NCBI RefSeq assembly: GCF_000183405.1
Contig: NC_014758.1
Span: 372,001 to 436,000, forward strand
Source of the DNA: Calditerrivibrio nitroreducens DSM 19672
GTDB taxonomy: Bacteria > Chrysiogenota > Deferribacteres > Deferribacterales > Calditerrivibrionaceae
Direction of reading: 5' to 3'
DNA length: 64,000 bases
The translations under genes were made by a program, and so were the position numbers. How positions within the stretch are numbered: position 1 is the first letter of the stretch; the number at the start of each line of letters is the position of its first letter. Under the pieces are notes generated by a model, which had not been told where the DNA came from, did no database searches, and saw only the letters and a program-made list of their open reading frames with translations. Positions 8,766 through 18,381 of this stretch are shown here, one piece after another.

Positions 8766-9917
8766 ATGTTAAAAAGGTATCTTCTATCTCCGGGACCAAC
8801 ACCGGTTCCAGAAAAGGTTCTTCTTGATATGGCTATGCCTATGATACATCACAGGACATCTGAGTTTTCAAATATATTTAAAGAAGTCAGAGAAGGACTA
8901 AAGCCGATATTTGGCACTAGGCAGGATGTTTTGATCCTTGCGGGAAGTGGTACTGCGGCAATGGAGGCTGCTGTTGTAAACACGCTGAATGAAGGGGATA
9001 AAGTCCTTGTGGTGAATGCAGGTAAATTTGGTAAAAGATGGGTGGAGATCGCCACCACATATGGACTTGATGTTATAACAATTGATATTGAGTGGGGTAG
9101 GTCAGTAAAGCCGGATCAGGTGGAGTCGAAGCTTATTGCTCATCCAGAGATAAAGGCTGTTTTGGTTCAGGCAAGTGAGACATCCACCACTGCTTACCAT
9201 CCGATTGAAGAGATAGGTAAGATTGTTTCATTGAGAGATGAAACGCTGCTTATCGTTGACGGCATCACCTCTGTGGGGGTATACGAAACGAAAATGGATG
9301 AATGGGGGATAGATATACTTATCACAGGTTCCCAGAAAGCTTTTATGCTGCCACCAGGGCTTGCCCTTATAGCATTGTCTGAAAAAGCCTGGAAGTTTAC
9401 AGAAAAATCCAGGATTCCGAAATTTTATCTCAATCTGAAAAAAGAAAGGAAATCTCAGCTGGAGAATACCACTTCATGGACACCTGCCGTTAGCCTTATT
9501 ATCGGATTGAAATCTGTACTTGAAATTATGAATAAAGAGGGTTTGCCAAACGTATATAAAAGACATGCATTGTGTGCTGAAGCCACCCGTAAGGGGCTTA
9601 TGGCTATGGGTTTTGAACTTCTGGCAAAGGATATCCCTTCTAATTCCGCCACAGGTATAGTTTTACCGGAAGGTTTTGATGGGGGTAAGTTTGTTAAGCT
9701 GATGAGGGAAAAAGCTGGACTGACTTTTGCAGGTGGACAGGACCATCTGAAGGGTAAAATATTGAGGGTTTCCCATCTTGGTTACCATGATTTTTTCGAT
9801 ACCATAATAGCATTATCCTCTTTGGAGATCGGTTTTTCCCAGTTTGGTCTTAAGGTCGAATTGGGGGCAGGTGTAAAAGTGGCGGAAGAGATTTTTAAAA
9901 ATCACCTGGGTGTTTAG
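8766..9917 (+). CDS. Class V aminotransferase (alanine-glyoxylate / serine-pyruvate type)
   Basis: A 383-residue PLP enzyme of the small class V group, starting with RYLLSPGPTPVPEKVL. The catalytic lysine is K191 in GSQKAFMLPPG. The family includes alanine-, serine- and aspartate-glyoxylate aminotransferases and the phosphoserine transaminase-like enzymes of several anaerobes, so a serine/glycine/glyoxylate role is likely but the exact amino donor is not readable. ATG 8766 with GAGG five bases upstream is preferred over the in-frame GTG at 8760. A glycerate kinase of a possibly connected pathway is encoded at 56.7-57.8 kb. The stop abuts the hisZ start. Confidence 0.88.
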   Translation: MLKRYLLSPGPTPVPEKVLLDMAMPMIHHRTSEFSNIFKEVREGLKPIFGTRQDVLILAGSGTAAMEAAVVNTLNEGDKVLVVNAGKFGKRWVEIATTYGLDVITIDIEWGRSVKPDQVESKLIAHPEIKAVLVQASETSTTAYHPIEEIGKIVSLRDETLLIVDGITSVGVYETKMDEWGIDILITGSQKAFMLPPGLALIALSEKAWKFTEKSRIPKFYLNLKKERKSQLENTTSWTPAVSLIIGLKSVLEIMNKEGLPNVYKRHALCAEATRKGLMAMGFELLAKDIPSNSATGIVLPEGFDGGKFVKLMREKAGLTFAGGQDHLKGKILRVSHLGYHDFFDTIIALSSLEIGFSQFGLKVELGAGVKVAEEIFKNHLGV

Positions 9918-10961
9918 ATGTCAAGTTTATCTGCTATTGATCGTGCAAAAAATATGAATAGGATCATCAGTATAATATCTGATGTCCTATCACTTTATGG
10001 CTATTCTGAGATTTTTTTACCGATCTATGAGTATTATGATGTATTGGTGGATAAAACCTTTAATTTCAACGATGAAAATATCATAAGATTTATAGATAGA
10101 AATACTGGTAAATCGCTTGTTTTAAGACCTGATTTCACCCCTCAGGTCTGCAGAATTGTGGCGAATTATTTGTCAGATATACCTCTTCCGATAAGGTTGT
10201 CTTATAGTGGAAGAGTTTTTCGTAATGTGGGGATTCATAAAGGTATGAAGTCTGAGAAATATCAGGTGGGGGGTGAGCTTTTTGGTGCTGATGAGGAGTC
10301 TGGAGATCTCGAACTTCTTTTGATAGTTAAAAGGGTGATGAATAGATTAAAAATAGATAATTATAAAATAGTGATTGGGGATAAAAGATTTCTAAATATC
10401 CTTTCAAATTTTATAGATATTGAACCATTGCTAAAGATATTAGAGAGCAAAAATTATTCAGAGATGGAAACCTATTTAAAGAGTCTACCTCAGGACAGGG
10501 GGATTTATGACCTTATAAGTTATCTTCCAAATGCCTTCGGTGGACTGGGTGTGTTGGATAAAATTTATCTCCTTTCAAATTTTTCAGAAACATTAAAAGA
10601 AAGGGTTTTACACCTAAAAGGGATTATTGAGAAGTTTATAGAAATAGGGGGAGATATTGATAAGGTTGTGTTTGATGTGAGCGAAACGAGGGGACTTAAT
10701 TATTATACCGGTATTAATTTTGATATTGTATCTCTTGATAATGGTAATTTGCTCGGTGGTGGTGGCAGGTATGATACATTGATGGAAAAGTTTGGCTATG
10801 GGGTTACAGCTGCAGGGGTGGCTTTTAATGTGGATGAGATATTGTCATTGATAGGTTTTGATAAGTATATAGATGAAAATATGGTTTTTATAGATCAGGA
10901 AAAAGGTATAAAAGTGGCTGAAAAACTTAGGGATGAGTCAGTTAAGGTGTTTTGTAAATAG
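9918..10961 (+). CDS. hisZ: ATP phosphoribosyltransferase regulatory subunit HisZ
   Basis: A 347-residue protein homologous to the catalytic core of class II histidyl-tRNA synthetase, with motif-like stretches LVLRPDFTPQVCR and ETRGLNYYTGINFD. It lacks the C-terminal anticodon-binding domain, which is the HisZ signature. HisZ joins a short HisG to form the first enzyme of histidine synthesis. No hisG is in the window. Being adjacent to purA (19 bases downstream) is a common arrangement for hisZ. A degenerate HisRS is the only alternative. Confidence 0.88.
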   Translation: MSSLSAIDRAKNMNRIISIISDVLSLYGYSEIFLPIYEYYDVLVDKTFNFNDENIIRFIDRNTGKSLVLRPDFTPQVCRIVANYLSDIPLPIRLSYSGRVFRNVGIHKGMKSEKYQVGGELFGADEESGDLELLLIVKRVMNRLKIDNYKIVIGDKRFLNILSNFIDIEPLLKILESKNYSEMETYLKSLPQDRGIYDLISYLPNAFGGLGVLDKIYLLSNFSETLKERVLHLKGIIEKFIEIGGDIDKVVFDVSETRGLNYYTGINFDIVSLDNGNLLGGGGRYDTLMEKFGYGVTAAGVAFNVDEILSLIGFDKYIDENMVFIDQEKGIKVAEKLRDESVKVFCK

Positions 10962-10977
10962 ATAAATAAGGAGTTAA

Positions 10978-12267
<1,290 letters not shown>

Positions 12268-12295
12268 AAAAAATGAAAAAGAACGAAATTTTTTC

Positions 12296-12324
12296 TTGAC
12301 TTTGTGAAATAGTTTTGATATAAG
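12296..12324 (+). promoter_or_regulatory. Strong promoter for the tRNA cluster
   Basis: TTGACT (12296-12301), 17-base spacer, TATAAG (12319-12324), about 40 bases before the first tRNA. The short leader contains a 7-bp stem CCGCTGG/CCAGTGG (one G-T pair). Confidence 0.75.
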
Positions 12325-12362
12325 ACTCATCCGCTGGTTTTGAATAGGCCAGTGGAAAAGGG

Positions 12363-12435
<73 letters not shown>

Positions 12436-12438
12436 TTT

Positions 12439-12513
12439 GTCCCCATCGTCTAGCCTGGCCTAGGACACCGGCCTTTCACGTCGGCAACAGGGGTTCAAAT
12501 CCCCTTGGGGACG
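12439..12513 (+). tRNA. tRNA-Glu (TTC)
   Basis: Acceptor GTCCCCA/TGGGGAC, anticodon loop CTTTCAC (anticodon TTC), T arm AGGGG/CCCCT, discriminator G, no encoded CCA. It lies only 3 bases after tRNA-Lys, so the transcript must be processed. Confidence 0.97.
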
Positions 12514-12522
12514 CTATAAATT

Positions 12523-12595
12523 GGGCGGTTAGCTCAGCTGGGAGAGCATCGGCCTTACAAGCCGAGGGTCGTAGGTTCGATCCCTGCACCGCCCA
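12523..12595 (+). tRNA. tRNA-Val (TAC)
   Basis: Acceptor GGGCGGT/ACCGCCC, anticodon stem TCGGC/GCCGA with loop CTTACAA (anticodon TAC), T arm GTAGG/CCTGC with one G-T pair, discriminator A, no encoded CCA. Confidence 0.97.
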
Positions 12596-12601
12596 TACAC
12601 T

Positions 12602-12675
12602 GGGGGCGTAGTTCAGTTGGTTAGAACGCTGGCCTGTCACGTCAGAGGTCGCGAGTTCGAGTCTCGTCGTCCCCG
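12602..12675 (+). tRNA. tRNA-Asp (GTC)
   Basis: Acceptor GGGGGCG/CGTCCCC with one G-T pair, anticodon loop CTGTCAC (anticodon GTC), T arm GCGAG/CTCGT, discriminator G, no encoded CCA. Last tRNA of the cluster. Confidence 0.97.
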
Positions 12676-12683
12676 TTTTATCA

Positions 12684-12707
12684 AAGCCGCTTAAAGCGGC
12701 TTTTTTT
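12684..12707 (+). terminator. Terminator of the tRNA cluster
   Basis: Stem AGCCGCT/AGCGGCT with a 3-base loop followed by seven T residues. It lies immediately upstream of smpB, so smpB is either read through or has a weak promoter of its own. Confidence 0.85.
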
Positions 12708-12726
12708 ATATCTAAAGAGGAGTTCA

Positions 12727-13182
12727 ATGAAGGTTTTAACCCAGAACAGGAAAGCTTATCATGATTATGAAATCCTTGAAACTTATGAGGTGGGTATAGT
12801 TCTTCAGGGGACAGAGGTAAAGTCATGTAAAAATGGGCAGGTGAATCTAAAAGACTCCCACATAAGAATAGTCAATGGTGAAGCATTTTTGCTGAATGCT
12901 CATATATCACCTTATGAACAGGGGAATTATACTAATCATGAACCCACAAGGACGAGAAAACTTCTATTACACAAGCGGGAGATCAATAAATTGGCGGGTA
13001 AAGTACAGGAAAAAGGTCTTACGCTTGTTCCGCTTAAAATGTACTTGAAGAAAAATAGGGTGAAACTTGAGATTGCTCTGGCAAAAGGTAAAAAGACGCA
13101 TGATAAAAGGGATGAAATAAAGAAAAAAGATTTAGAAAAAGAGTTTTCACGAGATTTTAAAAATAGTTACAAAATTAGGTAG
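12727..13182 (+). CDS. smpB: SsrA-binding protein SmpB
   Basis: A 151-residue SmpB, the tmRNA partner in trans-translation. Family landmarks are NRKAYHDYEILETYEVG, LQGTEVKSCKNGQVNLKDS and the basic C-terminal tail. GAGG upstream of ATG 12727 fits. I see no tmRNA gene nearby. Its last 12 codons overlap the end of a convergent minus-strand gene. Confidence 0.96.
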   Translation: MKVLTQNRKAYHDYEILETYEVGIVLQGTEVKSCKNGQVNLKDSHIRIVNGEAFLLNAHISPYEQGNYTNHEPTRTRKLLLHKREINKLAGKVQEKGLTLVPLKMYLKKNRVKLEIALAKGKKTHDKRDEIKKKDLEKEFSRDFKNSYKIR

Positions 13183-13551
13183 TTTTTTGTTAATTATATA
13201 ATAGATTGCCACTGTGACAAATGCAGCAATTCCCATACTTCCACCGACACCATTAAATTTTATAAGAAAGTTTGTATAACATACTGTGGCAATTAAACTT
13301 ATTATGAGTATATCTTTAAATTTACTAATTATATTCTGACCACTCATGGAGATAAATGCCGAGATTATCATAACATTGGAGATGTCCGTTACCGTTTTTA
13401 TTTCATTGATAGTTATAGTTCTTTCCACAATACCAGCCATGATAATCATGAGGGAAGCACCCCCCACTGGTCCAAAATCTAAATGGTAAACAAAGTAAAA
13501 AGATATAGATATTGATAGAATGAAAGATATGTAAAGTATAACCTCATGCAT
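13147..13551 (-). CDS. Membrane protein of unknown function, partner B of a homologous pair
   Basis: A 134-residue polytopic protein with about four hydrophobic helices. I do not recognise the family. A 46-residue segment from FISMSGQN to MGIAAF aligns without gaps to the same-length segment of the neighbouring membrane protein (13544-14059). About 16 positions are identical, including the shared F-x-G-x-GG-x(2)-G pattern. The ORFs overlap by 8 bases and are probably co-translated as two subunits of one complex. The 3' end overlaps smpB by 36 bases, tail to tail. Confidence 0.75.
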   Translation of the reverse strand: MHEVILYISFILSISISFYFVYHLDFGPVGGASLMIIMAGIVERTITINEIKTVTDISNVMIISAFISMSGQNIISKFKDILIISLIATVCYTNFLIKFNGVGGSMGIAAFVTVAIYYIINKKLPNFVTIFKIS

Positions 13552-14059
13552 ATACGACCATTTTAAGTAAAATGATTATCAAAACAGATGTAAAAGCTAT
13601 ACTCCCCAATTTACCCCCAAAACCTATAAAGTGGTTTTTTACATAAATGTATAAAATTGCTGCTATTAATGATGCTAATAATAATTCTGTAAAACCTGTG
13701 AAAAAAACAGGGGATGTCATCCCCACAAAAGAACCACAGAATATCGGAAATTGAGCAAAAAGTAGCTGTTTGTATAATCTCCCCATTAAAAAAGCAGTAA
13801 AACCCACCAGTCCGGAGGCTAAAGCTGCACCGGTGATTTTTGCAAGATAAAAAGTAATTATTCCTCCTGTGATTACTAGCATCAGATCGAGCATAAGTAG
13901 TGGATGGGGGTTTCTTTTTTTATCTTCTGCGGATTTTATGTAATCATAAATGAATATTAATAATGTCGCAATAGATGTGATGCCTAAAAAATTAAAACCG
14001 GTATGTAGTTGGGGTAGAAAAAGAAAAAGAAGTGAAAATAATAGTATAATCAGATACAT
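13544..14059 (-). CDS. Membrane protein of unknown function, partner A of a homologous pair
   Basis: A 171-residue protein with about five hydrophobic helices and a short charged segment (KSAEDKKRNPH). Its C-terminal part, FVGMTSP through LGSIAF, is homologous to the downstream membrane protein. It starts 2 bases after the end of the cyclic-nucleotide-binding gene. The order cNMP sensor, membrane A, membrane B suggests a ligand-controlled membrane complex, but neither transport nor enzymatic activity can be read from the sequence. Confidence 0.75.
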   Translation of the reverse strand: MYLIILLFSLLFLFLPQLHTGFNFLGITSIATLLIFIYDYIKSAEDKKRNPHPLLMLDLMLVITGGIITFYLAKITGAALASGLVGFTAFLMGRLYKQLLFAQFPIFCGSFVGMTSPVFFTGFTELLLASLIAAILYIYVKNHFIGFGGKLGSIAFTSVLIIILLKMVVYA

Positions 14060-14061
14060 TA

Positions 14062-14544
14062 TTAGGTTATAGCACTTATCACGGATGCCTTTATTATGTT
14101 TTTTATTCTTTCTTCCACCTTGTAAAGTCTATCTGCAAGGGTCTTTGCTAATATGAAGGCAAATTTTCCAAAAGCCAATGGATGCTCATTTTTAAATCTG
14201 AATAGACTATCCCTGGTCATGGAAAGAACAGTTACGTCAGTTTTTGCAAAGGCATTTGCGGATCTGGGGTAATCGGTTATTATTGCCATTTCCCCGAAGA
14301 AGTCACCTTTTTTTAAAGATGAGATAAAAAATATCACTTCATCTGATATAGATTTGGAAATTCCCACCTCACCTTCTAAAATAAAATAAAATTTATTCCC
14401 AAATTCCCCTTCTTTGATAATTTTATTTATCTTATCAAATTTTTCGATTTCACAGAAAGATATAAGCTCGGCTAATTCTTCATTTGTAAGATCTAAAAAC
14501 TTGGGATCCGTTCTGAGAAGTGAGAATATCTTTTCATTTGTCAT
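14062..14544 (-). CDS. Cyclic nucleotide-binding domain protein (no DNA-binding domain)
   Basis: A 160-residue protein made of one cNMP-binding beta-barrel, roughly residues 25-140. The phosphate-binding cassette is readable as FFGEMAIITDYPRSANAFA, close to the CRP/PKA consensus FGE-x-A-x(n)-R-x-A, including the key E and R. No helix-turn-helix follows, so it is not a CRP-type regulator. It is the first gene of a three-gene minus-strand operon with two membrane proteins and likely regulates or docks to them. Confidence 0.85.
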   Translation of the reverse strand: MTNEKIFSLLRTDPKFLDLTNEELAELISFCEIEKFDKINKIIKEGEFGNKFYFILEGEVGISKSISDEVIFFISSLKKGDFFGEMAIITDYPRSANAFAKTDVTVLSMTRDSLFRFKNEHPLAFGKFAFILAKTLADRLYKVEERIKNIIKASVISAIT

Positions 14545-14566
14545 TTTTTTTCTCCTATGATATAAT
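14538..14566 (+). promoter_or_regulatory. Promoter for fumC
   Basis: TTGTCA (14538-14543), 17-base spacer, perfect TATAAT (14561-14566), 36 bases before the fumC start. The -35 box overlaps the start codon of the divergent cNMP-binding gene. Confidence 0.65.
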
Positions 14567-14593
14567 CTTAATATAAATTATAGAAAACTTCAA
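14565..14593 (-). promoter_or_regulatory. Promoter for the cNMP/membrane-pair operon
   Basis: Read on the minus strand: TTGAAG (14593-14588), 17-base spacer, TAAGAT (14570-14565). It interleaves with the fumC promoter, so the two divergent promoters should interfere or share a regulator. Confidence 0.5.
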
Positions 14594-14602
14594 GGGGGTT
14601 TT

Positions 14603-15979
14603 ATGGGATATAGAGTCGAAAAAGATAGTATGGGGGAGGTTAGGGTACCTGAGGAAGCATATTGGGGGGCTCAGACGGCAAGGGCTCTTGAAAATTTTGT
14701 CATCTCAGGAGAATGGCTGCCTGTTGAATTTATAAAAGCTATTGCAATAGTAAAGATGGCATCTGCCATTTCTAATGTTGAGCTTGGGTTACTTGATAAA
14801 ACCAAAGGTGATGCAATAATAAAAGCTTCCCTTGAGGTTATTGAAGGGAAGTTTGACGATCAATTCCCTGTTGATATATTTCAAACAGGATCTGCCACAT
14901 CCACAAATATGAACGTAAATGAAGTCATTGCCAACAGAGCCTGTGAATTACTTGGTGGCAAGAAAGGGGATAAAAAATTATGTCACCCAAATGATGATGT
15001 TAATAGAGGGCAATCCAGTAACGATGTTATACCCACAGCTATACATATTTCGTTTGTACTGGAGGGGAAAAAGTTAATTATGGCAATTGAGAATCTGGCA
15101 AAAGTTTTCGAAAAAAAGGTTGAAGAGTTCAAGGATATAATAAAGATAGGCAGAACACATCTGATGGATGCTGTACCGATGACACTGGGGCAGGAATTTT
15201 CCGGGCATCTTTATCAGGTGAAAAACTCCATTAGAAGATTAAAGGATGCAGAAAAATATCTATTTGAACTACCCCTTGGAGGAACTGCCCTTGGAACGGG
15301 GATAAATACACACCCAGAGTTTGCAAAGATTGCTATCAAGGAGATCGCAGGATTTACAGGAATAGATTTTAAACAGTGTGAAAACCTTTTTGAAGGAATT
15401 GCGACGAAGGATGCTACAGTTTTCTTTGCCGGAGCTTTAAATACCCTTGCGGTATCTTTGATGAAGATTGCAAATGATTTAAGATTACTGAGCTCTGGCC
15501 CCCGCTGTGGGATTGGAGAGATATCCCTCCCTTCACTACAGCCCGGAAGCTCCATAATGCCCGGCAAGGTAAATCCTGTAATTCCGGAGGCTACGATACA
15601 GGTGGCGGCGGAAGTGATGGGGAATGTACATACCATAACTATTGCTGGTGCGAGTAGTTTACTTGATCTTAACGTTATGATGTCTCTCATAGCTTACAAA
15701 GGTTTGAGATCCATCAAACTACTTGTAACCCTTATAAATACTCTGGGGGACAAATGTATAAAAGGTATAGAGGCAAATATTGATAGATGCGAAGAACTTG
15801 TTGAATGGTCAATGGCTATAGTCACACCTCTTGCCCTTAAAGTGGGATACGACAAGGCTGCAGAAATAGCATATAAGGCATTTAAGGAGAGAAAGACAGT
15901 AAAACAGGTGGTGAAAGAGATGGGGATAATGTCAGATGAAGAGGTGGAAGAATTTTTTGATCCCAAAAAAATGGTTTAG
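14603..15979 (+). CDS. fumC: Class II fumarate hydratase-like enzyme
   Basis: A 458-residue member of the fumarase/aspartase superfamily. GRTHL with H186 and GQEFSGH favour fumarase. The signature loop GSSIMPGKVNP (from residue 315) is complete, but it continues VIPE, which is closer to aspartases, so aspartate ammonia-lyase activity cannot be excluded. Fumarase would interconvert fumarate and malate in the oxidative or reductive TCA cycle. pxpB starts 3 bases after its stop, so fumC may be co-transcribed with the 5-oxoproline/TRAP operon. Confidence 0.85.
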   Translation: MGYRVEKDSMGEVRVPEEAYWGAQTARALENFVISGEWLPVEFIKAIAIVKMASAISNVELGLLDKTKGDAIIKASLEVIEGKFDDQFPVDIFQTGSATSTNMNVNEVIANRACELLGGKKGDKKLCHPNDDVNRGQSSNDVIPTAIHISFVLEGKKLIMAIENLAKVFEKKVEEFKDIIKIGRTHLMDAVPMTLGQEFSGHLYQVKNSIRRLKDAEKYLFELPLGGTALGTGINTHPEFAKIAIKEIAGFTGIDFKQCENLFEGIATKDATVFFAGALNTLAVSLMKIANDLRLLSSGPRCGIGEISLPSLQPGSSIMPGKVNPVIPEATIQVAAEVMGNVHTITIAGASSLLDLNVMMSLIAYKGLRSIKLLVTLINTLGDKCIKGIEANIDRCEELVEWSMAIVTPLALKVGYDKAAEIAYKAFKERKTVKQVVKEMGIMSDEEVEEFFDPKKMV

Positions 15980-15982
15980 ACT

Positions 15983-16705
15983 ATGGTAATAGAGCAGATT
16001 TCAGATAGAAAGATTAAAATCATACTTGGGGAGCAGATCGATATTGTATCCAATATCAGGATTAATAGGATCGTCTCTTTGATTAAAGAAAGGTTTCCTG
16101 ATTGCATTAATACAATAATTGCTTATTCTTCAGCCTACTGTGAATTTGCTTCAGGTATCGATATGGATGAATTGAGAAGGATTTTTGATTCTTTTGTGGA
16201 AGAGGAACCCGATCTAAAGATGAAGATAGTTGTGAAAGAGATACCTGTATGTTATGATGAAGAATTCTCTCCCGATAGGGATTTTGTTGAAAGTTATACC
16301 GGTCTTAGCTTTGAAGATGTGGTAAGAATACATACTGAACGGATATACTATATATATTTTCTCGGTTTTTTACCAGGGTTCCCGTATCTGGGTGGGTTGG
16401 ATAAAAGAATACATATACCCAGAAGAAAAGAGCCAAGATTGTTGGTTAAAGCGGGATCTGTGGGTATAGGTGGTGTGCAGACTGGGATATACCCCCTTGA
16501 TAGCCCTGGAGGATGGCAGATAATAGGAAGGACACCAATTAAGTTGTTTGATAAAAAACGAAAAGAGCCGTTTCTTTTGAAATCTTCAGAGGGGGTTTTA
16601 TTCAAAAAAATAGATAAAAAAGAGTTTGATGAGATTTTAAAGGATGAGGGATTTAGATTAAATTCATTTACTGTGGAGCTAAAAGAGGTGATTTATCATG
16701 ATTAA
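15983..16705 (+). CDS. pxpB: 5-oxoprolinase subunit PxpB (KipI family)
   Basis: A 240-residue carboxyltransferase-domain (CT_C_D/AHS1) protein with the family stretch GFLPGFPYLGGLD and the conserved end VGIGGVQTGIYPLDSPGGW. With PxpA and PxpC it forms the prokaryotic ATP-dependent 5-oxoprolinase, which opens pyroglutamate to glutamate. It overlaps pxpC by 8 bases. All three subunits are adjacent here, which supports oxoprolinase rather than the KipI sporulation-regulator role. Confidence 0.93.
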   Translation: MVIEQISDRKIKIILGEQIDIVSNIRINRIVSLIKERFPDCINTIIAYSSAYCEFASGIDMDELRRIFDSFVEEEPDLKMKIVVKEIPVCYDEEFSPDRDFVESYTGLSFEDVVRIHTERIYYIYFLGFLPGFPYLGGLDKRIHIPRRKEPRLLVKAGSVGIGGVQTGIYPLDSPGGWQIIGRTPIKLFDKKRKEPFLLKSSEGVLFKKIDKKEFDEILKDEGFRLNSFTVELKEVIYHD

Positions 16706-17636
16706 AGTTTTGGATGGAGGTCTTTTTACGACTGTCCAGGATCTGGGTAGATTTGGATTTGGTGAATTTGGTGTTCCAAAGTCAGGAGCTATGGATGATT
16801 TTTCCTACGAACTTGGAAATATACTGGTGGGGAATTTTCAAGGGGAAGCAGTCCTTGAATTCACACAGAAGGCTGGTGTGTATGAATTCCTCTCGGATTG
16901 CACAATTCTTCTTGCCGGAGTAGATTTTGGTTTTAGCATAAATGATGAACCTGTGGAGATGTTTAAAACATATTTTGTTAAAAAAGGGTCTATTTTGAGG
17001 GATTCAGGAGCTATAACTGGATATAGATCCTATCTATCTGTTGCAGGTGGGATAGATCTCCCTCTGGAGCTTGGTAGCAGATCTACTTTTGTTAGGGGAA
17101 GAATTGGAGGTATTGAAGGTAGAAGGCTTCAGAAAGGGGATTTTTTAAAAATTGGAAAGAGTAGATTTAGATTAAAACGCCCCATAAGACTTGGCAAAAC
17201 AGATCAACCAGATTTTGGTATATCCAGAATAAGAGTTATACCATCACCCAGAATGAAAAGTATTGAAAATTTTTTAAATGTTAAATATAATGTTGCTGTG
17301 GATATTGATAGAATGGGAATAAGATTAAAAAATAGTGAAAAAATATATAGTAATGTTGAATATGATATTGTATCTGAGCCTGTTGTGCCGGGGGTGGTGC
17401 AGATAAACAATTCCGGTGAACCCACAATACTCATGAACGATTGTCAGACAACAGGGGGCTACAGGATACTTGGATATGTTATAGATGCTGATCTATATAA
17501 AGTTGCCCAGCTAAGACCCAGGGATACCATATCATTTGAATTGATAGATTTTAATCAAGCTTGTGCTATAATTAATAGGAGGAAGAAAATGTTTGGGAGA
17601 CTTAAAATTGCTGTGGAGTTGAGTAATGAGTATTGA
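16698..17636 (+). CDS. pxpC: 5-oxoprolinase subunit PxpC (KipA / biotin-dependent carboxyltransferase family)
   Basis: A 312-residue AHS2/CT_A_B-domain protein. The N-terminal GLFTTVQDLGRFG followed by GVPKSGAMDD is the family hallmark, and NDCQTTGGYR appears near the C-terminus. It partners PxpB in cytosolic oxoproline hydrolysis. It overlaps pxpB by 8 and pxpA by 11 bases, consistent with stoichiometric production. Confidence 0.93.
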   Translation: MIKVLDGGLFTTVQDLGRFGFGEFGVPKSGAMDDFSYELGNILVGNFQGEAVLEFTQKAGVYEFLSDCTILLAGVDFGFSINDEPVEMFKTYFVKKGSILRDSGAITGYRSYLSVAGGIDLPLELGSRSTFVRGRIGGIEGRRLQKGDFLKIGKSRFRLKRPIRLGKTDQPDFGISRIRVIPSPRMKSIENFLNVKYNVAVDIDRMGIRLKNSEKIYSNVEYDIVSEPVVPGVVQINNSGEPTILMNDCQTTGGYRILGYVIDADLYKVAQLRPRDTISFELIDFNQACAIINRRKKMFGRLKIAVELSNEY

Positions 17637-18381
17637 TCTAAATTGTGATCTTGGTGAGAGTTTTGGTGCATATAAAATCGGAAATGATGAAGAGGTGATT
17701 AAGTTTGTGGATAGGGTCAATATCGCCTGCGGTTTTCATGCCGGAGATCCCATCGTTATGGATAAGACTGTATCACTGGCTAAAGATTACAACGTAAAGG
17801 TGGGGGCTCACCCATCCTACAGAGATTTTGTCGGATTTGGCAGAAGGTTTCTGGATGCGTCACCTAAAGAGATTGAAAATGATATTATTTATCAGATTGG
17901 TGCCCTACATGCCTTTTGTTTGAAACATTCGATACAGCTTGATCATGTTAAACCCCATGGGGCGCTTTACAACAGAGCAGCAGTGGATTTTGATACAGCA
18001 ATGGCGGTTGCAAGGGGGATAAAGGCTTTTGATAGGAATTTAAAAATGGTTGTGCTTTGTAATTCAGAGATGGTAAGGGCAGCTGAGATGGCGGGGCTAA
18101 CATACCTTAAGGAGGCTTTTGCCGATAGGCACTACGATGATAATGGCAGGCTTGTGAGTAGAAAGGTAAATGGGGCGGTAATTGATGATCTTAATTTGAT
18201 ACTCAGCAGGGTGAAAAGGATGATTACCGATGGGATGGTGGAGTCTATAACTGGAAAAGTGATAAAATTAAATCCAGATACGATATGCGTTCATGGTGAC
18301 AATGAAAAAGCTCTTGAAATAGCTAAAAATTTAAATTTACTACTAAAGGAGTATAAAAATAGTAAAGGAGGTAAATTATGA
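17626..18381 (+). CDS. pxpA: 5-oxoprolinase subunit PxpA (LamB/YcsF family)
   Basis: A 251-residue protein starting SIDLNCDLGESFGAYKIG, with NIACGFHAGDP and VKPHGALYN, all diagnostic of the LamB/YcsF family. Length is typical. PxpA supplies the (beta/alpha)-barrel subunit of the PxpABC enzyme. Its stop overlaps the dctP start by 4 bases, coupling the enzyme to a TRAP uptake system. Confidence 0.95.
   Translation: MSIDLNCDLGESFGAYKIGNDEEVIKFVDRVNIACGFHAGDPIVMDKTVSLAKDYNVKVGAHPSYRDFVGFGRRFLDASPKEIENDIIYQIGALHAFCLKHSIQLDHVKPHGALYNRAAVDFDTAMAVARGIKAFDRNLKMVVLCNSEMVRAAEMAGLTYLKEAFADRHYDDNGRLVSRKVNGAVIDDLNLILSRVKRMITDGMVESITGKVIKLNPDTICVHGDNEKALEIAKNLNLLLKEYKNSKGGKL

Noticed and set aside
12476-12826. 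116-codon minus-strand ORF across the tRNA cluster
   Set aside because: It is the antisense of the tRNA-Glu/Val/Asp genes and the start of smpB. Its peptide (TRLELATSDVTGQRSNQLNY type) is the well-known spurious translation of tRNA antisense sequence.
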